Source of the DNA: Acanthosepion esculentum
Taxonomy: Eukaryota > Mollusca > Cephalopoda > Sepiida > Sepiidae
Length of the DNA stretch: 64,000 nucleotides
Reading direction: 5' to 3'
Assembly (NCBI GenBank): GCA_964036315.1
Contig: OZ038509.1
Location: 30,272,968-30,336,967 of the forward strand
Below, in pieces: positions 55,153 through 64,000 of the stretch. The position numbers were made by a program, and so were the translations under genes. The first letter of the stretch is position 1. Each line of letters opens with the position of its first letter. Under the pieces are notes generated by a model. That model was not told where the DNA came from, searched no databases, and saw nothing but the letters and a program-made list of their open reading frames with translations.

Positions 55153-55815
55153 GTTATGTTTCAATTGAAAATGTTACAATCAAATGGAATTATAGCAGAT
55201 TTTGTTATGTTTCAATTGAAAATGTTACAATCAAATGGAATTATAGCAGATTTTGTTATGTTTCAATTGAAAATGTTGAAATCAAATGGAATTATATCAG
55301 ATTTTGTTATGTTTCAATTGAAAATGTTACAATCAAATGGAATTATAGCAGATTTTGTTATTTTTCAATTGAAAATGTTAAAATCAAATGTAATTATAGC
55401 AGATTTTGTTATGTTTCCATTGAAAATGTTAAAATCAAATGGAATTATAGCAGATTTTGTTATGTTTCAATTGAAAATGTTAAAATCAAATGGAATTATA
55501 GCAGATTTTGTTATGTTTCAATGTAAAATGTTAAAATCAAATGTAATTATAGCAGATTTTGTTATGTTTCAATTGAAAATGTTACAATCAAATGGAATTA
55601 TAGCAGATTTTGTTATTTTTCAATTGAAAATGTTAAAATCAAATGTAATTATAGCAGATTTTGTTATGTTTCAATTGAAAATGTTAAAATCAAATGGAAT
55701 TATAGCAGATTTTGTTATGTTTCAATTGGAAATGTTAAAATCAAATGGAATTATAGCAGATTTTGTTATTTTTCAATGTAAAATGTTACAATCAAATGGA
55801 ATTATAGCAGATTTT
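55153..55815 (+). repeat. 663-bp (13-unit) tandem duplication, copy 2
   Basis: This copy carries ATATCAG (55,294), TTTCCATTG (55,414) and CAATTGGAAATG (55,722), at the same relative places as copy 1. The nearest relatives of its flank lie at 56.8-57.5 kb. Confidence 0.87.
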
Positions 55816-58800
55816 GTTATGTTTCAATTGAAAATGTTACAATCAAATGGAATTATAGCAGATTTTGTTATGTTTCAATTGAAAATGTTAAAATCAAATG
55901 GAATTATAGCAGATTTTGTTATGTTTCAATTGAAAATGTTAAAATCAAATGGAATTATAGCAGATTTTGTTATTTTTCAATGTAAAATGTTACAATCAAA
56001 TGTAATTATAGAAGATTTTGTTATGTTTCAATTGAAAATGTTAAAATCAAATGGAATTATAGCAGATTTTGTTATTTTTCAATGTAAAATGTTACAATCA
56101 AATGGAATTATAGCAGATTTTGTTATGTTTCAATTGAAAATGTTAAAATCAAATGGAATTATAGCAGATTTTGTTATGTTTCAATGTAAAATGTTAAAAT
56201 CAAATGTAATTATAGCAGATTTTGTTATGTTTCAATTGAAAATGTTAAAATCAAATGGAATTATAGCAGATTTTGTTATTTTTCAATGTAAAATGTTACA
56301 ATCAAATGGAATTATAGCAGATTTTGTTATGTTTCAATTGAAAATGTTAAAATCAAATGGAATTATAGCAGATTTTGTTATGTTTCAATGTAAAATGTTA
56401 AAATCAAATGTAATTATAGCAGATTTTGTTATGTTTCAATTGAAAATGTTAAAATCAAATGGAATTATAGCAGATTTTGTTATTTTTCAATGTAAAATGT
56501 TACAATCAAATGGAATTATAGCAGATTTTGTTATGTTTCAATTGAAAATGTTAAAATCAAATGGAATTATAGCAGATTTTGTTATTTTTCAATGTAAAAT
56601 GTTACAATCAAATGGAATTATAGCAGATTTTGTTATGTTTCAATTGAAAATGTTAAAATCAAATGGAATTATAGCAGATTTTGTTATGTTTCAATTGAAA
56701 AAGTTAAAATCAAATGGAATTATAGCAGATTTTGTTATTTTTCAATGTAAAATGTTACAATCAAATGGAATTATAGCAGATTTTGTTATGTTTCAATTGA
56801 AAATGTTACAATCAAATGGAATTATAGCAGATTTTGTTATGTTTCAATTGAAAATGTTAAAATCAAATGGAATTATAGCAGATTTTGTTATGTTTCAATT
56901 GAAAATGTTACAATCAAATGGAATTATAGCAGATTTTGTTATGTTTCAATTGAAAATGTTACAATCAAATGGAATTATAGCAGATTTTGTTATGTTTCAA
57001 TTGAAAATGTTGAAATCAAATGGAATTATATCAGATTTTGTTATGTTTCAATTGAAAATGTTACAATCAAATGGAATTATAGCAGATTTTGTTATTTTTC
57101 AATTGAAAATGTTAAAATCAAATGTAATTATAGCAGATTTTGTTATGTTTCAATTGAAAATGTTAAAATCAAATGGAATTATAGCAGATTTTGTTATGTT
57201 TCAATTGAAAATGTTAAAATCAAATGGAATTATAGCAGATTTTGTTATGTTTCAATGTAAAATGTTAAAATCAAATGTAATTATAGCAGATTTTGTTATG
57301 TTTCAATTGAAAATGTTACAATCAAATGGAATTATAGCAGATTTTGTTATTTTTCAATTGAAAATGTTAAAATCAAATGTAATTATAGCAGATTTTGTTA
57401 TGTTTCAATTGAAAATGTTAAAATCAAATGGAATTATAGCAGATTTTGTTATGTTTCAATTGGAAATGTTAAAATCAAATCGAATTATAGCAGATTTTGT
57501 TATTTTTCAATGTAAAATGTTACAATCAAATGGAATTATAGCAGATTTTGTTATGTTTCAATTGAAAATGTTACAATCAAATGGAATTATAGCAGATTTT
57601 GTTATGTTTCAATTGAAAATGTTAAAATCAAATGGAATTATAGCAGATTTTGTTATGTTTCAATTGAAAATGTTAAAATCAAATGGAATTATAGCAGATT
57701 TTGTTATTTTTCAATGTAAAATGTTACAATCAAATGGAATTATAGCAGATTTTGTTATGTTTCAATTGAAAATGTTAAAATCAAATGGAATTATAGCAGA
57801 TTTTGTTATGTTTCAATGTGAAATGTTAAAATCAAATGTAATTATAGCAGATTTTGTTATGTTTCAATTGAAAATGTTAAAATCAAATGGAATTATAGCA
57901 GATTTTGTTATTTTTCAATGTAAAATGTTACAATCAAATGGAATTATAGCAGATTTTGTTATGTTTCAATTGAAAATGTTAAAATCAAATGGAATTATAG
58001 CAGATTTTGTTATTTTTCAATGTAAAATGTTAAAATCAAATGTAATTATAGCAGATTTTGTTATGTTTCAATTGAAAATGTTAAAATCAAATGGAATTAT
58101 AGCAGATTTTGTTATTTTTCAATGTAAAATGTTACAATCAAATGGAATTATAGCAGATTTTGTTATGTTTCAATTGAAAATGTTAAAATCAAATGGAATT
58201 ATAGCAGATTTTGTTATGTTTCAATGTAAAATGTTAAAATCAAATGTAATTATAGCAGATTTTGTTATGTTTCAATTGAAAATGTTAAAATCAAATGGAA
58301 TTATAGCAGATTTTGTTATTTTTCAATGTAAAATGTTACAATCAAATGGAATTATAGCAGATTTTGTTATGTTTCAATTGAAAATGTTAAAATCAAATGG
58401 AATTATAGCAGATTTTGTTATTTTTCAATGTAAAATGTTACAATCAAATGGAATTATAGCAGATTTTGTTATGTTTTAATTGAAAATGTTAAAATCAAAT
58501 GGAATTATAGCAGATTTTGTTATGTTTCAATTGAAAATGTTAAAATCAAATGGAATTATAGCAGATTTTGTTATTTTTCAATGTAAAATGTTACAATCAA
58601 ATGGAATTATAGCAGATTTTGTTATGTTTCAATTGAAAATGTTACAATCAAATGGAATTATAGCAGATTTTGTTATGTTTCAATTGAAAATGTTAAAATC
58701 AAATGGAATTATAGCAGATTTTGTTATGTTTCAATTGAAAATGTTAAAATCAAATGTAATTATAGCAGATTTTGTTATGTTTCAATTGAAAATGTTAAAA

Positions 58801-59448
58801 TCAAATGGAATTATAGCAGATTTTGTTATTTTTCAATGTAAAATGTTACAATCAAATGGAATTATAGCAGATTTTGTTATGTTTCAATTGAAAATGTTAA
58901 AATCAAATGGAATTATAGCAGATTTTGTTATGTTTCAATGTAAAATGTTAAAATCAAATGTAATTATAGCAGATTTTGTTATGTTTCAATTGAAAATGTT
59001 AAAATCAAATGGAATTATAGCAGATTTTGTTATTTTTCAATGTAAAATGTTACAATCAAATGTAATTATAGCAGATTTTGTTATGTTTCAATTGAAAATG
59101 TTAAAATCAAATGGAATTATAGCAGATTTTGTTATGTTTCAATTGGAAATGTTAAAATCAAATGGAATTATAGCAGATTTTGTTATTTTTCAATGTAAAA
59201 TGTTACAATCAAATGGAATTATAGCAGATTTTGTTATGTTTCAATTGAAAATGTTACAATCAAATGGAATTATAGCAGATTTTGTTATGTTTCAATTGAA
59301 AATGTTAAAATCAAATGGAATTATAGCAGATTTTGTTATGTTTCAATTGAAAATGTTAAAATCAAATGGAATTATAGCAGATTTTGTTATTTTTCAATGT
59401 AAAATGTTACAATCAAATGGAATTATAGCAGATTTTGTTATGTTTCAA

Positions 59449-60927
59449 TTGAAAATGTTAAAATCAAATGGAATTATAGCAGATTTTGTTATGTTTCAAT
59501 GTAAAATGTTAAAATCAAATGTAATTATAGCAGATTTTGTTATGTTTCAATTGAAAATGTTAAAATCAAATGGAATTATAGCAGATTTTGTTATTTTTCA
59601 ATGTAAAATGTTACAATCAAATGGAATTATAGCAGATTTTGTTATGTTTCAATTGAAAATGTTAAAATCAAATGGAATTATAGCAGATTTTGTTATGTTT
59701 CAATGTAAAATGTTAAAATCAAATGTAATTATAGCAGATTTTGTTATGTTTCAATTGAAAATGTTAAAATCAAATGGAATTATAGCAGATTTTGTTATTT
59801 TTCAATGTAAAATGTTACAATCAAATGGAATTATAGCAGATTTTGTTATGTTTCAATTGAAAATGTTAAAATCAAATGGAATTATAGCAGATTTTGTTAT
59901 GTTTCAATGTAAAATGTTAAAATCAAATGTAATTATAGCAGATTTTGTTATGTTTCAATTGAAAATGTTAAAATCAAATGGAATTATAGCAGATTTTGTT
60001 ATTTTTCAATGTAAAATGTTACAATCAAATGGAATTATAGCAGATTTTGTTATGTTTCAATTGAAAATGTTAAAATCAAATGGAATTATAGCAGATTTTG
60101 TTATTTTTCAATGTAAAATGTTACAATCAAATGGAATTATAGCAGATTTTCTTATGTTTTAATTGAAAATGTTAAAATCAAATGGAATTATAGCAGATTT
60201 TGTTATGTTTCAATTGAAAATGTTAAAATCAAATGGAATTATAGCAGATTTTGTTATGTTTCAATTGAAAATGTTAAAATCAAATGTAATTATAGCAGAT
60301 TTTGTTATGTTTCAATTGAAAATGTTAAAATCAAATGGAATTATAGCAGATTTTGTTATTTTTCAATGTAAAATGTTACAATCAAATGGAATTATAGCAG
60401 ATTTTGTTATGTTTCAATTGACAATGTTAAAATCAAATGGAATTATAGCAGATTTTGTTATGTTTCAATGTAAAATGTTACAATCAAATGGAATTATAGC
60501 AGATTTTGTTATGTTTCAATTGAAAATGTTAAAATCAAATGGAATTATAGCAGATTTTGTTATGTTTCAATGTAAAATGTTACAATCAAATGGAATTATA
60601 GCAGATTTTGTTATGTTTCAATTGAAAATGTTAAAATCAAATGGAATTATAGCAGATTTTGTTATGTTTCAATGTAAAATGTTACAATCAAATGGAATTA
60701 TAGCAGATTTTGTTATGTTTCAATTGAAAATGTTAAAATCAAATGGAATTATAGCAGATTTTGTTATGTTTCAATGTAAAATGTTACAATCAAATGGAAT
60801 TATAGCAGATTTTGTTATGTTTCAATTGAAAATGTTAAAATCAAATGGAATTATAGCAGATTTTGTTATTTTTCAATGTAAAATGTTACAATCAAATGGA
60901 ATTATAGCAGATTTTGTTATGTTTCAA
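59449..60927 (+). repeat. 1,479-bp (29-unit) tandem duplication, copy 1
   Basis: This copy contains CTTATGTTTTAATTG (from 60,150) and CAATTGACAATG (around 60,418), both repeated 1,479 bp (29 x 51) later. I saw no difference between the copies. Ends are approximate because they fall in uniform tetramers and dimers. It includes the 102-bp dimer stretch at about 60.41-60.85 kb. Confidence 0.88.
60410..60860 (+). repeat. 102-bp dimer sub-array
   Basis: Canonical units alternate strictly with TGT-plus-GTTACAATC units, giving a 102-bp period over about nine units. The first canonical unit has CAATTGACAATG (Lys to Thr). The same dimer run is copied at about 61.89-62.34 kb within the 1,479-bp duplication. 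Confidence 0.88.
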
Positions 60928-62406
60928 TTGAAAATGTTAAAATCAAATGGAATTATAGCAGATTTTGTTATGTTTCAATGTAAAATGTTAAAATCAAATG
61001 TAATTATAGCAGATTTTGTTATGTTTCAATTGAAAATGTTAAAATCAAATGGAATTATAGCAGATTTTGTTATTTTTCAATGTAAAATGTTACAATCAAA
61101 TGGAATTATAGCAGATTTTGTTATGTTTCAATTGAAAATGTTAAAATCAAATGGAATTATAGCAGATTTTGTTATGTTTCAATGTAAAATGTTAAAATCA
61201 AATGTAATTATAGCAGATTTTGTTATGTTTCAATTGAAAATGTTAAAATCAAATGGAATTATAGCAGATTTTGTTATTTTTCAATGTAAAATGTTACAAT
61301 CAAATGGAATTATAGCAGATTTTGTTATGTTTCAATTGAAAATGTTAAAATCAAATGGAATTATAGCAGATTTTGTTATGTTTCAATGTAAAATGTTAAA
61401 ATCAAATGTAATTATAGCAGATTTTGTTATGTTTCAATTGAAAATGTTAAAATCAAATGGAATTATAGCAGATTTTGTTATTTTTCAATGTAAAATGTTA
61501 CAATCAAATGGAATTATAGCAGATTTTGTTATGTTTCAATTGAAAATGTTAAAATCAAATGGAATTATAGCAGATTTTGTTATTTTTCAATGTAAAATGT
61601 TACAATCAAATGGAATTATAGCAGATTTTCTTATGTTTTAATTGAAAATGTTAAAATCAAATGGAATTATAGCAGATTTTGTTATGTTTCAATTGAAAAT
61701 GTTAAAATCAAATGGAATTATAGCAGATTTTGTTATGTTTCAATTGAAAATGTTAAAATCAAATGTAATTATAGCAGATTTTGTTATGTTTCAATTGAAA
61801 ATGTTAAAATCAAATGGAATTATAGCAGATTTTGTTATTTTTCAATGTAAAATGTTACAATCAAATGGAATTATAGCAGATTTTGTTATGTTTCAATTGA
61901 CAATGTTAAAATCAAATGGAATTATAGCAGATTTTGTTATGTTTCAATGTAAAATGTTACAATCAAATGGAATTATAGCAGATTTTGTTATGTTTCAATT
62001 GAAAATGTTAAAATCAAATGGAATTATAGCAGATTTTGTTATGTTTCAATGTAAAATGTTACAATCAAATGGAATTATAGCAGATTTTGTTATGTTTCAA
62101 TTGAAAATGTTAAAATCAAATGGAATTATAGCAGATTTTGTTATGTTTCAATGTAAAATGTTACAATCAAATGGAATTATAGCAGATTTTGTTATGTTTC
62201 AATTGAAAATGTTAAAATCAAATGGAATTATAGCAGATTTTGTTATGTTTCAATGTAAAATGTTACAATCAAATGGAATTATAGCAGATTTTGTTATGTT
62301 TCAATTGAAAATGTTAAAATCAAATGGAATTATAGCAGATTTTGTTATTTTTCAATGTAAAATGTTACAATCAAATGGAATTATAGCAGATTTTGTTATG
62401 TTTTAA
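60928..62406 (+). repeat. 1,479-bp (29-unit) tandem duplication, copy 2
   Basis: This is the partner of the preceding copy, with CTTATGTTTTAATTG at 61,629 and CAATTGACAATG near 61,897. It ends at GTTATGTTTTAATTG (62,398), another in-frame TAA. Confidence 0.88.
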
Positions 62407-64000
62407 TTGAAAATGTTAAAATCAAATGGAATTATAGCAGATTTTGTTATGTTTCAATTGAAAATGTTAAAATCAAATGGAATTATAGCAGATTTTGTTA
62501 TGTTTCAATTGAAAATGTTAAAATCAAATGTAATTATAGCAGATTTTGTTATGTTTCAATTGAAAATGTTAAAATCAAATGGAATTATAGCAGATTTTGT
62601 TATTTTTCAATGTAAAATGTTACAATCAAATGGAATTATAGCAGATTTTGTTATGTTTCAATTGAAAATGTTACAATCAAATGGAATTATAGCAGATTTT
62701 GTTATGTTTCAATTGAAAATGTTAAAATCAAATGGAATTATAGCAGATTTTGTTATGTTTCAATTGAAAATGTTAAAATCAAATGTAATTATAGCAGATT
62801 TTGTTATGTTTCAATTGAAAATGTTAAAATTAAATGGAATTATAGCAGATTTTGTTATTTTTCAATGTAAAATGTTACAATCAAATGGAATTATAGCAGA
62901 TTTTGTTATGTTTCAATTGAAAATGTTAAAATCAAATGGAATTATAGCAGATTTTGTTATGTTTCAATGTAAAATGTTAAAATCAAATGTAATTATAGCA
63001 GATTTTGTTATGTTTCAATTGAAAATGTTAAAATCAAATGGAATTATAGCAGATTTTGTTATTTTTCAATGTAAAATGTTACAATCAAATGGAATTATAG
63101 CAGATTTTGTTATGTTTCAATTGAAAATGTTAAAATCAAATGGAATTATAGCAGATTTTGTTATGTTTCAATGTAAAATGTTAAAATCAAATGTAATTAT
63201 AGCAGATTTTGTTATGTTTCAATTGAAAATGTTAAAATCAAATGGAATTATAGCAGATTTTGTTATTTTTCAATGTAAAATGTTACAATCAAATGGAATT
63301 ATAGCAGATTTTGTTATGTTTCAATTGAAAATGTTAAAATCAAATGGAATTATAGCAGATTTTGTCATGTTTCAATGTAAAATGTTAAAATCAAATGTAA
63401 TTATAGAAGATTTTGTTATGTTTCAATTGAAAATGTTAAAATCAAATGGAATTATAGCAGATTTTGTTATTTTTCAATGTAAAATGTTACAATCAAATGG
63501 AATTATAGCAGATTTTGTTATGTTTCAATTGAAAATGTTAAAATCAAATGGAATTATAGCAGATTTTGTTATGTTTCAATGTAAAATGTTACAATCAAAT
63601 GGAATTATAGCAGATTTTGTTATGTTTCAATTGAAAATGTTAAAATCAAATGGAATTATAGCAGATTTTGTTATTTTTCAATGTAAAATGTTACAATCAA
63701 ATGGAATTATAGCAGATTTTGTTATGTTTTAATTGAAAATGTTAAAATCAAATGGAATTATAGCAGATTTTGTTATGTTTCAATTGAAAATGTTAAAATC
63801 AAATGGAATTATAGCAGATTTTGTTATGTTTCAATTGAAAATGTTAAAATCAAATGTAATTATAGCAGATTTTGTTATGTTTCAATTGAAAATGTTAAAA
63901 TCAAATGGAATTATAGCAGATTTTGTTATTTTTCAATGTAAAATGTTACAATCAAATGGAATTATAGCAGATTTTGTTATGTTTCAATTGAAAATGTTAC

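Larger units (their letters stand above)
52468..58479 (+). other. Repeat-derived open frame of 2,003 codons; not called as a gene
   Basis: About 118 units read without a stop as a 17-residue repeat, MFQLKMLKSNGIIADFV, with variants Leu/Cys, Lys/Gln, Gly/Val and Met/Ile. It begins after an in-frame TAG (52,462) and ends at TAA (58,477). There is no signal peptide, recognisable domain, non-repeat start or end, promoter context or intron structure. The frame exists because the unit is 17 codons long with no stop in this frame. The main unit variants are all amino-acid changing; only rare changes are silent (for example ATGTGATT at 53,808). The translation alternates a hydrophobic, weakly amphipathic stretch with a KSNG turn. 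I consider a real protein unlikely. Confidence 0.85.
58480..63732 (+). other. Four TAA-bounded repeat blocks; not genes
   Basis: The variant GTTATGTTTTAATTG (CAA to TAA) recurs with stops at 58,477, 60,160, 61,639, 62,404 and 63,730. It cuts the frame into blocks of 33, 29, 15 and 26 units. Each TAA follows the same unit order (canonical, then ATT-start TGT/GTTACAATC unit), so the stop is an inherited landmark of the higher-order repeat. A similar TTTTAATTG occurs at 43,671 in Region II. Any translation could only restart from TTG or ATG within the repeat itself. Confidence 0.85.
1..64000 (+). repeat. 51-bp satellite DNA array filling the whole window
   Basis: Every line of the window is made of the same head-to-tail unit, recognisable by ATGGAATTATAGCAGATTTT, then GTTATGTTTCAATTGAAAAT, then GTTAAAATCAA. 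The modal period is 51 bp, with 50-, 49- and 48-bp length variants. All units point the same way; I found no inverted unit, no insertion of unrelated sequence and no array edge, so both ends are truncated by the window. The canonical unit is about 22% GC and lacks CpG. Long homogeneous arrays of this kind are characteristic of eukaryotic constitutive heterochromatin; the centromeric or pericentromeric placement is inference. No similarity to a named satellite family is recognised. Confidence 0.98.
49406..64000 (+). repeat. Region III: frame-preserving 51-bp array with TGT-type units
   Basis: From here essentially all units are 51 bp. The only length changes I find are one missing base at about 51,180 (GATTTTGTATG) and one three-base loss at about 51,585 (GATTTTATGTTTC). 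The spacing 49,406 to 52,462 equals 60 x 51 minus 4, which agrees. After 51,590 every landmark spacing I checked is an exact multiple of 51. The dominant pattern is a 204-bp tetramer: canonical, TGT plus ATGTAATT, canonical, then GTTATTTTTCAATGT plus GTTACAATC. Other stretches are dimers or contain no TGT units (about 54.4-55.0 and 56.8-57.2 kb). Confidence 0.9.

Noticed and set aside
52468..63732. A giant repeat-protein gene or a cluster of five such genes
   Set aside because: The open frames follow from a 17-codon unit without stops in one frame. Most variants are non-synonymous, the stops are amplified with the array, and there is no non-repeat start, end, domain or regulatory context.
1..64000. 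CRISPR array
   Set aside because: The whole 51-bp unit is repeated with no unique spacers between repeats, and there are no cas genes.
1..64000. Promoter or origin signals such as TATAAT-like and TATA-like strings
   Set aside because: Such strings occur in every AT-rich unit, so they have no positional information.
1..64000. Genes on the minus strand
   Set aside because: All three reverse frames of the canonical unit contain a stop (TAA or TGA), so no reverse frame of useful length exists.
1..64000. CENP-B box or other named centromere motif
   Set aside because: The unit contains no CGGG or TTCG core and practically no CpG. A centromeric role can only be inferred from array size and higher-order structure.

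Overview
The window is a single uninterrupted tandem-repeat (satellite DNA) array with a basic unit of 51 bp. From base 1 to base 64,000 I see no stretch of unique sequence, no recognisable gene, no RNA gene, no transposon and no inversion. All units, roughly 1,250-1,270 by division, lie in the same orientation, and the array runs off both ends. The canonical unit (for example 1721-1771) has 11 G or C in 51 bases (about 22% GC) and almost no CpG. A many-tens-of-kilobases, very AT-rich, head-to-tail satellite with layered higher-order repeats is typical of eukaryotic (peri)centromeric, subtelomeric or sex-chromosome heterochromatin. It would be very unusual in a bacterium. The species cannot be named from this sequence.

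Layout. Region I (1 to about 27,400) mixes 51-bp units with frequent 50-bp units and rarer 48- and 49-bp units. It is organised in mosaic higher-order repeats of about 2.0-3.0 kb, marked by a 258-bp anchor module and by a 48-bp-unit anchor. Region II (about 27,400 to 49,400) keeps the same anchor but adds its own diagnostic variants and has longer higher-order repeats (about 3.0-4.2 kb), including a near-perfect 3,042-bp tandem duplication. Region III (about 49,400 to 64,000) is built almost only of 51-bp units. Half of these in many stretches carry a TTG-to-TGT change, giving 204-bp tetramers and 102-bp dimers. It also holds recent 1,479-bp and 663-bp duplications. The TGT unit type appears once in Region II (32,931), as a nine-unit island at 45,703-46,140, and then dominates from about 49,550.

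Coding potential. Because 51 is a multiple of three and the canonical unit lacks stops in two of its three forward frames, the array makes long open frames by arithmetic. The largest is 2,003 codons at 52,468-58,479, translating to a 17-residue repeat. All three reverse frames are closed in every canonical unit. The main variants between units are amino-acid changing, and in-frame stops are themselves amplified as part of the higher-order repeat. I therefore do not call any open frame a gene. The 12.8-kb stretch free of frameshifts is nevertheless reported as the observation most worth testing.

The interesting biology here is array evolution: nested amplification, a spreading variant that abolishes a 12-16 bp palindrome present in the ancestral unit, and very recent tandem duplications.
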